Source of the DNA: JAKACA01 sp050744865
GTDB taxonomy: Bacteria; Actinomycetota; Acidimicrobiia; Acidimicrobiales; Bog-793
DNA length: 64,000 nt
Direction of reading: 5' to 3'
Assembly (NCBI GenBank): GCA_050744865.1
Contig: JBOGHW010000077.1
Coordinates: 73,428 to 137,427 of the forward strand
Every line of letters begins with the position of its first letter. Within the stretch, counting starts at the first letter, position 1. The notes below the pieces were generated by a model. It was not told where the DNA came from. It ran no database searches and worked only from the letters and a program-made list of their open reading frames with translations. Below, in pieces: positions 7,507 to 17,600 of the stretch. Both the position numbers and the translations under genes were made by a program.

Positions 7507-8244
7507 GTGGCGGTGCGGAAGGACTACTTCGACGAACCCGTGGCGGCCGAATACGACACCAGTTCGGCGGATATGTTCGAGCCGACGGCAGTCGACCCGG
7601 TCGTGAGCTTCCTGGCCAACCTGGCCGGAGGCGGCAGAGCGCTCGAGCTGGGCATCGGCACCGGCCGTATTGCCTTGCCGCTACATAGGCGAGGCGTCCA
7701 GGTGCACGGGATCGACTTCTCGGCGGCAATGGTCGCGCAGTTGCGCGCCAAGCCGGGGGCCGGCGACATTCCCGTCACGATCGGCGACTTCGCGACTACG
7801 AAAGTTGGCGGCACGTTCAGCTTGGCCTACCTGGTGTTCAACACGATCATGAACCTCACGACCCAAGAAGAGCAGGTCGACTGCTTCCGGAACGTGGGCG
7901 CCCAGTTGGAGCCTGGAGGCTGTTTCGTCGTGGAAGTGATGATCCCCGAGCTGCAAAGGCTCTCGCCCGGTGAGACGGTGCGGCCGTTCACCGTCACACC
8001 GACCAGGCTCGGCTTCGACTCCTACGACGTCGCGGCGCAAGGTCTGGTCTCGCATCACTACCAGGTGGTGGAGGGACGGCTGGAGGAGAGCTCGATACCG
8101 TTTCGCTATGTCTGGCCATCCGAGCTCGACCTGATGGCGCGGCTGGGCGGGATGGTTCTTCGCGAACGCTGGAGTGGGTGGAACAAGCAGCCATACACGA
8201 GCGACAGCACTGCCCATGTCTCGGTCTGGGAGAAGACGGCCTAG
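7507..8244 (+). CDS. Class I SAM-dependent methyltransferase
   Basis: A protein of about 245 residues with a Rossmann-fold methyltransferase core: motif I ALELGIGTGRIALPL near residue 43, acidic end of beta-2 in VHGIDFS, motif II/III TIGDFATTKVGGTFSLAYLVFNTI, and a later LEPGGCFVVEV strand. It resembles small-molecule methyltransferases of the Methyltransf_25 type; the substrate is unknown. The frame is open far upstream, but the protein match begins at VAVRKDYFDEPVAAEYD, so GTG at 7507 (or 7513) is the likely start; the ribosome site is weak. Its end overlaps the end of the RlmA-like gene by four bases (convergent). Confidence 0.82.
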   Translation: MAVRKDYFDEPVAAEYDTSSADMFEPTAVDPVVSFLANLAGGGRALELGIGTGRIALPLHRRGVQVHGIDFSAAMVAQLRAKPGAGDIPVTIGDFATTKVGGTFSLAYLVFNTIMNLTTQEEQVDCFRNVGAQLEPGGCFVVEVMIPELQRLSPGETVRPFTVTPTRLGFDSYDVAAQGLVSHHYQVVEGRLEESSIPFRYVWPSELDLMARLGGMVLRERWSGWNKQPYTSDSTAHVSVWEKTA

Positions 8245-9092
8245 CCGCAGGCGGTTCGCAGGTAGCTGGTCACCCGGATGTCGGCGACTGTCTCGAAGCC
8301 GCCGCCGGCAGCCGTGGCGAGCCGCTCGTCGATGTCCTGTGGGGCGTGCCAGCGGTACGGGGTCATGGAGAAGAGATCTTTCAGCTGCGCCGCTCCGCTC
8401 ACTACGACCGAGAAGCCGACCGAGACCGAGCCGGTCTCGGTAAACCACTTCCCCGCTTGGCGCAGAGGAGGCTTGACCTCGTGAGGGCGGGCGTCGGAAT
8501 ACACGAGGGCACGAAGAGCTGCGAGATGCTGCGGTCCCGGATGGGCCGTGACGACGACCCCATTCGGACGGGTCACACGAGCCAGCTCGGCCGGCACGAC
8601 AGGACCGAAGGCGTTCAGGGCCACATCCACCACCCCGTCTCCGAGAGGCAGCTCGGCCGCACTTGCCGCCGCGTACCAGCCCTCCGGATGAGCCTTGGCA
8701 GCTGCGCTGACTGCCACCTTGGAGACGTCCACGCCGAGGATCAACGGCGCGCTAAGGCGCCGCGTATGGCGCCCTTCACCGCAACCGACGTCGAGCACCA
8801 GGCCCGGCCGCTGTTCGGCCACGGCGACGCTGAGGGCAAGGGACAACTCGTCGTAGGCGCCACTTGCCAGAAAACTGCGCCTGGCTCGCACCATCTCGGC
8901 GCTGTCGCCCGGTTGCCTGGTACGCCGGCGCCCCGCAGGCAACAAGTTGACGTACCCGCCCCGGGCCACGTCGTAGCTGTGTCCGCTCCGGCAAGCCCAC
9001 CTCGCGCCGCCGTCGAGGAGGGTCAAACCCTCGTGGCACACCTGGCACCTCCACGGCGGTGTGAGGGTGTCTTCGGTAGCTGGTCTCAGCAC
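8241..9092 (-). CDS. RlmA-family 23S rRNA (guanine-N1-)-methyltransferase
   Basis: The N-terminus holds a zinc-ribbon (CQVC ... CRSGHSYD), followed by the family signature GYVNLLPAGRRR and PGDSAEMVRARRSFLASG. The SAM-binding core follows: VLDVGCGEGRHTRRL, then GVDVSKVAVSAAAK, and ALNAFGPVVPAELARV. The end contains SMTPYRWHA, as in Escherichia coli RlmA. Members methylate N1 of G745 or G748 in helix 35 of 23S rRNA; the TlrB branch gives resistance to tylosin and mycinamicin. Which guanine is used here cannot be told. The length of 283 residues fits the family (about 270-280). The GTG at 9092 avoids overlap with the upstream gene (end 9131); a TTG at 9176 is an alternative. Possibly an operon with the next two genes upstream. 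Confidence 0.85.
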   Translation of the reverse strand: MLRPATEDTLTPPWRCQVCHEGLTLLDGGARWACRSGHSYDVARGGYVNLLPAGRRRTRQPGDSAEMVRARRSFLASGAYDELSLALSVAVAEQRPGLVLDVGCGEGRHTRRLSAPLILGVDVSKVAVSAAAKAHPEGWYAAASAAELPLGDGVVDVALNAFGPVVPAELARVTRPNGVVVTAHPGPQHLAALRALVYSDARPHEVKPPLRQAGKWFTETGSVSVGFSVVVSGAAQLKDLFSMTPYRWHAPQDIDERLATAAGGGFETVADIRVTSYLRTACG

Positions 9093-9130
9093 GCGTCGCA
9101 GCGTACTTAGGCCGGTCGGCGCTGGTTGGG

Positions 9131-9523
9131 TCAGACGGCCCTGGCTGGATAGACCGGCACGCAGTCGGAACCGCAACCAGGCGCCGAACCTGTGCCCGGC
9201 CGGTGGAGCACCGCCTTGGTCGGGCGGAGGGCAACGGAGTTACCGCCGGTGCCGCTTGCCACAGCAGAAACGACCTCGGCGTCGACGATAAGGCTGTAAT
9301 CCCCGAGGACCGGCGGAGGGAACAGCAAACTCACCAGAGGGCGCTCGCCGGCGTTGGCGACAGACGAGTTGCCTGGTGTGACCCGCAAGAGATCGCCGTC
9401 CCAGGCGACGCCGGCCGCCACGCAGTGCGGCCGCCCCTCCTTGCCGACGGTTAGGAGGTAACCGCTGCTCCGGTATTCCAGCAACCGCTCGTGAAGCTCA
9501 GACAACTCGACTGCGACCGACAT
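9131..9523 (-). CDS. Pyridoxamine 5'-phosphate oxidase-like (FMN-binding split barrel) protein
   Basis: A 130-residue protein with the small split-barrel fold of the PNPOx-like superfamily: ELHERLLEYRSSGYLLTVGKEGRPHCVAAGV at the start, then strands LLRVTPGNSSVANAGERPLVSLLFPP and YSLIVDAEVVS. These are typical of short actinobacterial FMN- or F420-binding or heme-utilisation-related proteins; the true cofactor and substrate are unknown. The ATG at 9523 has GAGG upstream, located in the last codons of the LysR gene, whose stop lies six bases before this start. This suggests co-expression with the regulator. Confidence 0.78.
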   Translation of the reverse strand: MSVAVELSELHERLLEYRSSGYLLTVGKEGRPHCVAAGVAWDGDLLRVTPGNSSVANAGERPLVSLLFPPPVLGDYSLIVDAEVVSAVASGTGGNSVALRPTKAVLHRPGTGSAPGCGSDCVPVYPARAV

Positions 9524-9528
9524 ACGCC

Positions 9529-10485
9529 TCAGCCTAAGGCACCTGCACGGCGTTGCGGTCGACTTCTTTGTGATGATGCCGCTTCCGCCGCCCTGGCTAT
9601 GGCGATCAAGCGAGCCGCCGCAGCAGACGGCGCCCGTCCGGCCGCCCACACGGCGCGGATGGTCCTGCCGAGCGAAAGGTCGCGGCAAGGGACGGCCACG
9701 AGGTCGCCCGTGTCGAGCTCGGCCGTCACTGCCAGCGCCGAGAGGACAGCCGGGCCGCTCCCGGCGATAACGGCCGCCTTGATCGCGGTGGTGGAGCCGA
9801 GCTCCATAGAGCCCATGGGCTCCAGCCCGTGCTCGGCCAGAGCTGCCGCCAGGACTCCACGGGTGCCCGAGCGGCGCTCGCGCAGCACCATTGGTGTCGC
9901 TGCCAACTCGGCAGCTGTCAGAGGGCGGCGCCTGCGTGCCCAGCGGTGATCCCTACCGACAACGACTATGAGCTCGTCGTCCTGGACGTCCTCCGAACTG
10001 AGCCGACCTGGACGGTGCGGTCCCTCGATGAAGCCGATCTCGACCTGGCCACCGGCCACGAGCTCAGCCACGTGTGCCGAGTTGCCCATCTCGAGCGACA
10101 CGCCGACATGAGGCAGCACGACAGCCAGCTGTCGCAGCCACGTGGGAACGAGGTACTCGGCAACGGTCATGCTGGCCGCGATGCGCATCTGAGAGCTCTT
10201 GTCGCCGCGCAGAGCCGCTGCTCCGGCAAGTAGCGCCCTCATGTCATGGAGGATCGCCGCCGCCCACTCTGCTGTTGCAGCACCGGCGGCGGTCAGACGC
10301 GAACCGGTGCGGACGCGCTCCAAGAGCCGCAGCCCGAGCACGTGCTCCAGGGAGCGCAGCCTCATGCTGGCCGCTGGCTGGCTCACCTGGTGCGCTTGGG
10401 CCGCCGCGCTTATCGACCCGAGCTCACCGACACTGACGAGAAGGTCCAACGCCGCCAGGTCAGGCACCGGTTGTGGGAGTGGCAT
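9529..10485 (-). CDS. LysR-family transcriptional regulator
   Basis: A 318-residue regulator with an N-terminal winged helix-turn-helix (residues about 8-65, with SISAAAQAHQVSQPAASMRLRSLE and LGLRLLER) and a C-terminal periplasmic-binding-protein-like effector domain (about 90-300; MRIAASMTVAEYLVPTWLRQL, VGFIEGP-like strand GFIEGPHRPGRL). It is divergent from a YeiH-type exporter gene 84 bases away, an arrangement common for LysR proteins that control the neighbouring gene, such as CmbR/YeiE-type regulators. The effector is not known; a sulfur-containing or small organic anion is possible from the YeiH association only. Confidence 0.92.
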   Translation of the reverse strand: MPLPQPVPDLAALDLLVSVGELGSISAAAQAHQVSQPAASMRLRSLEHVLGLRLLERVRTGSRLTAAGAATAEWAAAILHDMRALLAGAAALRGDKSSQMRIAASMTVAEYLVPTWLRQLAVVLPHVGVSLEMGNSAHVAELVAGGQVEIGFIEGPHRPGRLSSEDVQDDELIVVVGRDHRWARRRRPLTAAELAATPMVLRERRSGTRGVLAAALAEHGLEPMGSMELGSTTAIKAAVIAGSGPAVLSALAVTAELDTGDLVAVPCRDLSLGRTIRAVWAAGRAPSAAAARLIAIARAAEAASSQRSRPQRRAGALG

Positions 10486-10569
10486 AAGCCAACCTTAGAA
10501 CACGATCAGCAGGGCGCCTCTTCCGGTGCCACGGCCGTGGGCCGATACTGAGCCCAAGAGGAGCGAGTC
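10486..10569. promoter_or_regulatory. LysR/yeiH divergent promoter and operator region
   Basis: This 84-bp gap separates the LysR start (minus) from the yeiH-like start (plus). LysR regulators usually bind T-N11-A motifs between divergent genes, and AT-richer sequence AACCTTAGAACACGATC at 10492-10508 is the only part that stands out in this GC-rich gap. The site assignment is inference. Confidence 0.4.
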
Positions 10570-11730
10570 ATGCCTACCGGTCGCCAGATCACCGTCGTCG
10601 AGCCAGGTCCTACCCCGTCGGCAGGGGCGGTCGGTGCCCGGGCGCGCTCCAACCACGGACGGCTGGCCCAGACCTCCGGTACACGACTGCTGCCGGGCAT
10701 GCTCGCCGCGGCCGGGATTGCCGCGGTGTCTACGGTGCTCGGCGGGATCGCGCCCGTGGTCGGAGCGCCGGTCTTTGCCATCTTGATCGGCATCGTGATC
10801 TCGAGCGTCCGCCCCGCCGGCGATCGGCTACAACCTGGACTGACTTTCACGAGCAAGCGGATCCTGCAGGGCTCGATCATGGTCCTCGGCCTCGGGTTGT
10901 CTCTCCGCCAGGTCCTGGCGACGGGCGAAGCCTCCCTCCCCGTGCTGCTCGGCACCCTACTGATTGCCTTGCTCGTGGCCTGGCTGGTTGGACGGGCGCT
11001 CGGGCTGCGCCGCGACCTCAACACCCTCATCGGCGTCGGCACCGCCATTTGTGGAGCCTCGGCCATAGCTGCAGCCGACGCCGTCATCGATGCTGACGAT
11101 GCCGACGTGAGCTATGCCGTAGCCACGATCTTCACGTTCAACGTTGTGGCAGTTCTCGCCTACCCGAGCCTCGGGCATGCTCTCGGGCTGTCACAGCACT
11201 CCTTCGGGCTGTGGGCCGGGACGGCCATCAACGATGTGTCATCGGTCGTGGCTGCATCCACCATCTACGGTCACGCCGCCGCCTCTTACGGCGTGGTGGT
11301 CAAGCTGACCCGGACCCTTGCCATCATCCCCATCTGCATGGGCCTGGCGGCTTGGCGCAACCGCCGGGCCGCTCGCAACCGCGGGCAGGCGGCCGACAGC
11401 GCCCGGTCGGTATCGGCTGATCAGGCGGACACCGCAGCCCTGGCCGCACCCTCCCGACTCCGGGCCGGCCGGGCGATGCCAATGTTCATACTGGGCTTCG
11501 TGGCTGCTGTGACCTTGAACACGCTCGGCCTTGTTCCTGCACGTTTCCACGCCGGGTTGTCCGACGCCGCAACTTGGATGATCACCGCCGCCCTGGCCGC
11601 CATCGGGCTGTCCACGAAGCTAACGCACATCCGTCGCGCCGGGCCCCGACCGATGATCCTCGGCGGCGTTCTCTGGGCGACGGTCGGAGTCGCCAGCCTT
11701 CTCCTTCAGCTGGCGACACGGAGCATTTGA
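10570..11730 (+). CDS. YeiH/UPF0324-family membrane transporter (putative anion exporter)
   Basis: A 386-residue membrane protein with about ten hydrophobic segments. It carries the UPF0324 family hallmarks: GVGTAICGASAIAA near residue 156, then a paired segment DVSYAVATIFTFNVVAVLAYP, and GLWAGTAINDVSSVVAA near 216. Family members are annotated as putative sulfate or sulfite exporters; direct biochemistry is thin. The first 45 residues are hydrophilic. The ATG at 10570 follows AGAGGAG at good spacing. Its likely regulator is the divergent LysR gene. The stop is eight bases from the end of the convergent Rieske oxygenase gene. Confidence 0.88.
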   Translation: MPTGRQITVVEPGPTPSAGAVGARARSNHGRLAQTSGTRLLPGMLAAAGIAAVSTVLGGIAPVVGAPVFAILIGIVISSVRPAGDRLQPGLTFTSKRILQGSIMVLGLGLSLRQVLATGEASLPVLLGTLLIALLVAWLVGRALGLRRDLNTLIGVGTAICGASAIAAADAVIDADDADVSYAVATIFTFNVVAVLAYPSLGHALGLSQHSFGLWAGTAINDVSSVVAASTIYGHAAASYGVVVKLTRTLAIIPICMGLAAWRNRRAARNRGQAADSARSVSADQADTAALAAPSRLRAGRAMPMFILGFVAAVTLNTLGLVPARFHAGLSDAATWMITAALAAIGLSTKLTHIRRAGPRPMILGGVLWATVGVASLLLQLATRSI

Positions 11731-11738
11731 GCCTGGCG

Positions 11739-12770
11739 TCAGGCCGGCGCCAGACCGAGAGCTCGCATGGCGCGTCTGTAGGCCACGGCTACAGCGTCGA
11801 ACTTGAGGTGGATCTCAGCCGTGATGTCAAAGGGGACTCGTTCCGGCCGCTGCGACTCGACGATGCGCCTGTCCTGTTCGAAGATGACCTCCTCGAACTC
11901 CCGGATGACCCCGTCGTCACCGTCGAGGTTGTAGTTCCTCGCCACGTACAGGTACCCGCAGCACCGGTCATCTGTAACAGGCTGGGAAGCAAAGAAGTAG
12001 ACCATGCCCTCTCGCCCGCCCCACCCAAGGCGCAGCACGAGAGTGTAGGGCAGGTGCAGCTCGTAGTGGCTGCGACGTAGAGGGCTGTCCTGTCCCTCGT
12101 TGGCGAAGATCGGGAACTCCTCGCTATTGGGTGCCTCGGGCCGCACGATGTCGTAACTGACGACGTGAGCATCAATATGGACCTCGTAGTCGGGAACAAC
12201 CGGCCGGGATGGGTCACCCAGGAGCCCCGGATGCACCCAGGGGAAGTGGCCGAAGTCCGTGAAGTTCTCGATCTGGCGAGAAGCGTCGGCGAGCCAGGGA
12301 AAAGGCCCGCAGGCCACCGTTCGCCAGTCGGAGGAGTGAAGCTCCGGGACATCAGGCAAAGCAAAACGCGGCTCCTCCAGCGCCACCCAGATCAATCCGA
12401 GGACATCCACGCAGGAAAACGACTTGATGCAAGCTTTCGGCGGGATCCTCGTCGGTTGCTCCTGCTGCGGGATCAGCGTGCATCGCCCCGACTCGTCGTA
12501 ATGCCAACCGTGATAAGGGCAGACGAGCTCGTCACCCTGCACGGATCCGAGCGAGAGAGCGGTGCCTCGGTGGATGCAGACGTCGCTGCTGGCGTGTGCC
12601 TGCCCTTGCGAGTCACGCCATATCGCCACGGGCTCACCGAGGAGCGTGACCGGTTGCGGTCCCGTCACCAGGTCACGGGAGAAGGCAACCGGGTGCCAGC
12701 ACGATCTGAGCAGCGAGCCTGCGTCGTCGGCAGACGCGCCTGGCTGGTGGTTTGACAGGACCGAGGTCAT
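11739..12770 (-). CDS. Rieske-type aromatic-ring-hydroxylating oxygenase, alpha subunit
   Basis: A 343-residue protein with an N-terminal Rieske [2Fe-2S] domain: C65-I-H67 and C84-P-Y-H87 (VCIHRGTALSLG ... CPYHGWHYD). The C-terminal half has the mononuclear iron motif ENFTDFGHFPWVH, with two His and an upstream acidic residue. This size and domain order fit phthalate dioxygenase or vanillate O-demethylase-type oxygenases, which hydroxylate or demethylate aromatic or sterol-like substrates using electrons from a separate reductase. No ferredoxin or reductase gene is nearby, so the partner must be elsewhere. The substrate is unknown. The ATG at 12770 gives the normal length. Confidence 0.9.
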   Translation of the reverse strand: MTSVLSNHQPGASADDAGSLLRSCWHPVAFSRDLVTGPQPVTLLGEPVAIWRDSQGQAHASSDVCIHRGTALSLGSVQGDELVCPYHGWHYDESGRCTLIPQQEQPTRIPPKACIKSFSCVDVLGLIWVALEEPRFALPDVPELHSSDWRTVACGPFPWLADASRQIENFTDFGHFPWVHPGLLGDPSRPVVPDYEVHIDAHVVSYDIVRPEAPNSEEFPIFANEGQDSPLRRSHYELHLPYTLVLRLGWGGREGMVYFFASQPVTDDRCCGYLYVARNYNLDGDDGVIREFEEVIFEQDRRIVESQRPERVPFDITAEIHLKFDAVAVAYRRAMRALGLAPA

Positions 12771-12818
12771 GGGCCAGTGGTAGCACTCCGACAGGTCGGT
12801 TGCCAGAGGGGAGGTACC

Positions 12819-13559
12819 TTAGGGCTGAAGCTGGTCACGAATGGCGCTCATGGCGTCGAGAAGCTCTGCGTGAGTGGCCACAGAGACGAGCCGCTCGGCT
12901 TGACCGGCGAGCCCGGCCCGCTCGGTGATCCTCTTTTCGTTGAGCGCCCAGTCTCTTCGCTCGGCAAGACACCCATGGGAGGCTTCGATGAGCCCACGCG
13001 AGGCGTTCGCCACACCAACCGCAACGTCGCCGAGTTCGTGTAGCGCCTTCACGCCGTATCCCAAACTCGCAATGGCGTCGGCGCGCCAGCGCCGGCTCGC
13101 CTCTCGAGCAAGAGCAGCGGGATACTCCGGTTTGGGAAGATGACCCGCCAGCACCCTATGCAACGCCAGCTCACCCATGACCACATACGTGGGGATGCCG
13201 GCGACGTAAAACGGGAGGAACTCCTTTTTGTAACGACCTTGACTCGCTTCTGCGCACCAGTGCTCGACTTCCTCGAGGTCGCGGTAGTGCACGTCGACTC
13301 GTCGGCTGTCGATTGTCAGCCAGGCACCCCCGTTCATCACCCCCCCACCCCAACCGCCCACATCCGAGACCTCGCCGCGCCAAGCTTTGGCTCGAAGGGC
13401 GGCAGGGTCGAAGCGTCCTCGGTAGTAGATCGCGAAGTCCCAGTCGCTATCAGGCCGGTGCTCTCGCCTCGCACGAGAGCCGCCAAGCGAGACAGCTTGC
13501 ACCCCTGGCAGGGATGCCAGCTGAGCGGTCAGCCACGCTGTGAACTCGTCGTCCTCCAT
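12819..13559 (-). CDS. MNT-type nucleotidyltransferase-domain protein
   Basis: A protein of about 246 residues with a minimal nucleotidyltransferase domain at the N-terminus: VSLGGSRARREHRPDSDWDFAIYY holds the GS...DxD signature (metal-binding Asp residues), and a third Asp is in RRVDVHYRDLEEV. The C-terminal part is helical, with ASRGLIEASHGCLAERRDWALNEKR similar to the helical HEPN- or DUF4111-like extension of aminoglycoside adenylyltransferase relatives. It may transfer a nucleotide to a small molecule or protein. The start is uncertain: ATG 13559 (chosen) or TTG 13592. It is divergent from the APH-type gene at 13685. Confidence 0.75.
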   Translation of the reverse strand: MEDDEFTAWLTAQLASLPGVQAVSLGGSRARREHRPDSDWDFAIYYRGRFDPAALRAKAWRGEVSDVGGWGGGVMNGGAWLTIDSRRVDVHYRDLEEVEHWCAEASQGRYKKEFLPFYVAGIPTYVVMGELALHRVLAGHLPKPEYPAALAREASRRWRADAIASLGYGVKALHELGDVAVGVANASRGLIEASHGCLAERRDWALNEKRITERAGLAGQAERLVSVATHAELLDAMSAIRDQLQP

Positions 13560-13684
13560 CTCAGTGATCTTGCCATCTGACCGCTTCACCAAGCTCGGCG
13601 AGATAACTTCCGGTTCCGTCGGGCGGTTCGGTCTCGCCTAAGCGGATCCCCCCTGGGAGGGTGTCCTGGTGAGACGATGAGCGG

Positions 13685-14611
13685 GTGCTGGGCCGTCTCG
13701 TGCGAGTCGAACGTTCTGCAGTCGACAGGTGGTGCCAAGCCAACTTTGGGGCTCACATCGACGAGGTCGTCTTTAGTGACGGGTACTTGTCAACGGTGCT
13801 TGGCGTCCGGCTCTCCTCAGGACAGCGGGCCGTTATCAAGATCCGAGGCTCATCTGAGCGCTTGAAGGGCTGCTGTGCGGTCCATCGGCATTTCTTCGAG
13901 GCAGGCTTCCCCTGCCCGGAGCCGCTCGTCGCGCTTCAGCCGTTTGGCGAGCTTGTCGCAAGCGCCGAGGCGATGGTCCTGGACGGTGATCGCTACCCTG
14001 ACTCAGGACGCTCGTCCGTGCCCTTCGCAGTGGCCCTGGCCCGTCTCATCTCCCTTGCGCCGGCACCGAGCGACGTTGCTTCACTCGAGCCCCCACCGCC
14101 CTGGACCTATCCTGCACTAGCCGATTCCGCTTTGTGGCCACCGCCCGATGACTGTGACGTCGATCTCAACGAGGTGACCGGACCGGCATGGCTCGACCGG
14201 GCCGGCACGGCCGCACGCGCCCGGCTCGCTGCTGTGGTCTCCCCGACGGTCGTGGGCCACGCCGATTGGTATACGGGCAACCTTCGGTGGGTTGGCGAGC
14301 GGCTCCGCACTGTATGGGACTGGGACAGCGTAATCGCCGCGCCGGAGCCCATCCTGGTGGGTCTGGCTTCGGCGGTCTACCCGGCGAACGAGCCCGGGAC
14401 CGAAGCGACCGTCGAGGAGTCGGAGGCGTTCCTCGACGCCTATGAGTCAGCACGAGGTCGCGCCTTCACCGACGACGAGCGTGAGCAGGCCTGGGCAGCT
14501 GGGCTTTGGAACCGGAGCTTCGATGCCAAAGAGCAGTTCGCCATCGACGGTGCGTCCAAGTCGTTCACCGAGTCCGAGGCGACAGAACGACAGCGCCGAG
14601 CGGGACTGTGA
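13685..14611 (+). CDS. APH-type phosphotransferase (aminoglycoside/choline kinase-like)
   Basis: A 308-residue protein with a protein-kinase-like fold of the aminoglycoside phosphotransferase superfamily. The ATP-lobe Lys is probably in RAVIKIRG (residue about 50). The catalytic loop reads VVGHADWYTGNLRW, matching H-x-D-x4-N (His, catalytic Asp, Asn), and the metal-binding Asp is in TVWDWDSV. The family includes antibiotic kinases, homoserine and choline kinases, so the substrate cannot be predicted. GTG at 13685 was chosen as it opens the aligned region. The neighbouring nucleotidyltransferase is also of a type found among antibiotic-modifying enzymes, but this does not show a resistance role. 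Confidence 0.82.
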   Translation: MLGRLVRVERSAVDRWCQANFGAHIDEVVFSDGYLSTVLGVRLSSGQRAVIKIRGSSERLKGCCAVHRHFFEAGFPCPEPLVALQPFGELVASAEAMVLDGDRYPDSGRSSVPFAVALARLISLAPAPSDVASLEPPPPWTYPALADSALWPPPDDCDVDLNEVTGPAWLDRAGTAARARLAAVVSPTVVGHADWYTGNLRWVGERLRTVWDWDSVIAAPEPILVGLASAVYPANEPGTEATVEESEAFLDAYESARGRAFTDDEREQAWAAGLWNRSFDAKEQFAIDGASKSFTESEATERQRRAGL

Positions 14612-14646
14612 GGTCCGACGACCTGCCGATGGCAACGGCGGTCGGC

Positions 14647-17600
14647 TCAGAATGCCTCAGTGCGTGGCGGCAGCACGGGTTGGTCGCGGGGAGGCCGATC
14701 GTCGAGGCTCGGAGGCTGCGCCGGCCGCTGCTGTTCGAGCGCGGCGAGGACCGTGGCGATCGCCGCGTCGAGCTGCGGATCCCTCCCGGCGGCAAAGTCG
14801 TGTGGGCCGAAAGCGACCTCGACGTCGGGGTCGACGCCATGCCCCTCGACCGACCAGCCAACCCCACCATCGAACCAGAAGGCGTACCGCGGCTGAGTCA
14901 CGAACCCACCGTCGGCCAAGTCGTAGCGGCCGTCGATGCCGACCACCCCGCCCCAAGTGCGGGTACCGACGAGCGGTCCGAGGCCGCGCTGGCGGAAACC
15001 GGCGGCGGCGATATCCCCGTCGCTGCCGGCTGCCTGGTCGATCAAGGCCACCATCGGGCCACGTGGACCGTCGAGAGGGTACCGGGACGGCTCGAACCCG
15101 CGGGGCTTGTCCCAGGCTGTCACCCGAGAGCTGAGCCGCTCGAGAACGAGCTCGGAGGTATGGCCGCCACCGTTGTGCCTGAGGTCGACGATCAGGCCGT
15201 CGCGGCCGCTCTCCAGGCGTAGGTCGCGCTGCAGCTCGGCCCATCCCAGGCTCATCATGTTCGGCACATGCAGGTAGCCGAGACGGCCTTCGGCAGCTTG
15301 GTGGACGAGGCTCCGGTTGGCGGCGACCCAGGCGTGGTAGCGCAGCTCCCGCTCGTCGGGGAGGGCTTTGACCGCTACTGCGCGGGCGCTGCCGTCCTCG
15401 CCGCGCAGCCCGATCTCCACTATCCGGTCGGCAGCCCCGACGAGCAACGGCGCCGGTCCCGTGCCGGCGTCGACAGCCCGACCGTCAACGATCTCGATCA
15501 CGTCGCCCACCTGCGCCCCGGCTGCCCCAAGAGGCGATCGTGCCCGGCGCACCGACGGCTCGCTCGTTGGGATGGCGCCAATCCGCCACTCCCCGCCATC
15601 GGCGGTGAGGTCGACACCGAGGTATCCCTGCCGCTGCCGCGGTGGCGTTGGTGCCTCAGGCGCCATGGCGTAGGCGTGAGACGTGCCCAGCTCGCCGTGC
15701 AGCTCCCAAAGCAGGTCGGTGAGCTCGTCCCGGGTCGAAACCCGGTCGGCAAGTGGCCGGTACCGTGCGACGACGGCATCCCAGTTGAGGCCCCCCATGT
15801 CCTCAACCCAGTAGAGGTGGCGTTGCAAACGAGCCGCCTCTTCGAACATCTGCGGCCACTCCGCCGCCGGATCCACCGTGAGAAGGATGCGGCCGAGGTC
15901 GACCTCCACTGTGTCGTGCCCGTCCTCGGCGGCCTTGCGGTCGGCCGGCAGGACCTTGACCGATCCGTCGCAGCGAACGACCAGTAGTTCCCCGTCACCC
16001 GACACGGCCGCCTCGTCGACGGCCTCGACGAGCGTGTCGACTTTGCCTTTGCGCACGTCGAGGTGCACCAGCTTGGCCTTGGGATGCTCTTCAGGGTCGA
16101 CCCGCCCTTCGCCGAGCTCGCCCGTCGAGATGTGCTCGAGCCAGACCAGGCCCCGCTTTGTCGCCAATAGTCGCGACAGCCGACCGGCGGCGACTGGCAC
16201 CTCGACAAGACGGTCGGCCAAGCCATCGGTGTCGACCACCACCGTAACCGGGCCGTGAGCGCTTTGCGCGGGGCCGTGGGCGCCTTGCGCGGTGCCAGTG
16301 TCGTCCTCGCCTACAGGGCGCCCCGCTGGCTCCGGACTGAGCGGTATCGGGGAGCCCGCCCCCAGGCGGAGGAGATACGGGCGAGTGGCGGCGGGGAAAC
16401 CGAGGTCGAAGCGGACCTGGTCGTATACCGGGTCGAACACCCGCCGGGAGAGGAAGGCCAAGTAGAGGCCATCGGGCGTCCACACCGGCTCGGTGTCGGC
16501 GAAGCGCACTGGCGTTGCCTCCACAACCGTGCTGGTCGCGACTTCGAAAAGGCGGATCTGGCGGAGATGACCAACGCTGTCGGGGTCACTCGCACCGGCG
16601 TGCGACCAGGCAAGCCACGTCGCGTCGGGCGACCACGAGAGGTGCTGGGCCGCGTCGTGAAGCGAGCGGTCGATCTCCCGGGTCTCGCCGGATCCGATGT
16701 TGGTAAGGCGTACGGCACCGTCGGCTCCGGCCGTGGCCACCCAAGCCCCGTCAGGCGAGGCGGCCAAGTCGTCGACCACCCAGAGCTCGCCAGCTGCCAG
16801 TCGCCGCGACTCGCCGCCGGTCACAGGCACGACCTCCAAGCCGTCGGTTCCACCGGCATCGCTCACCCACACGACGTGGTCTTTCCCCAAGGGCGCGGCC
16901 AACTTCGCCCGAACGGCACCGCCGGGTGCCAGCACGCGCGCCGGCCCATCCCTGTGGGTGAGCCACACGGCCGCCCCCCGCACAACTGCAGCGCTTGCCC
17001 GGCCGGTGTGATCCGGCTCGATCCGTCGCACGGCACCTGCCGCATCGAGCGGATAGCGTGCCCGTCCCCGCCGGGCGGACGTGAGACTCACCTCCAGGAG
17101 TCTCGGCTGCGAGTCAGCTGCCAGGCTGTCCAGGATCCACAGGTCGCCGGCACAGCTGTAGACGAGCCGCTCGCCATCGGTTCGCGCCGAGCGTGCGTAA
17201 GCGTTCCCGTGGTCGCTGTGGCGCCGCAGGCCGCTGCCGTCCGGCAAGACGGAGTAGACATTGCCCCATCCCTCGTGGTCGGAGAGAAACACCACGCGCT
17301 CCGACCACCATTGCGGGTCCTCCAGCTGGCCGTCGAGCTCAGGCAGGAAGCGGCGGAACTCGGCGTCCTCCTCGATCCAGATCTTCGCCGCCGTGCCACC
17401 CCGGTAGCGCTTCCATGCGAAGCCACGGCTCAAGCTCTGATCGACTCCGAGGACCCGCCGGCCGGTGCCGCTCTCGGACAAGCCCGACAACGGCCCCAAG
17501 TCCAACCGCTGCGCCGGTCCCCCGTCGACGGGCACTGCCCAAGCCCAGCAGTCCCGCCGGTGCCAGGCGTCGTGAGAGCTTGCAGCAAGGACGCGTCCGT

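Noticed and set aside
13559..14611. Nucleotidyltransferase and APH-type genes as an antibiotic-resistance pair
   Set aside because: Both families have many non-resistance members and nothing in the sequence ties these two to an antibiotic.
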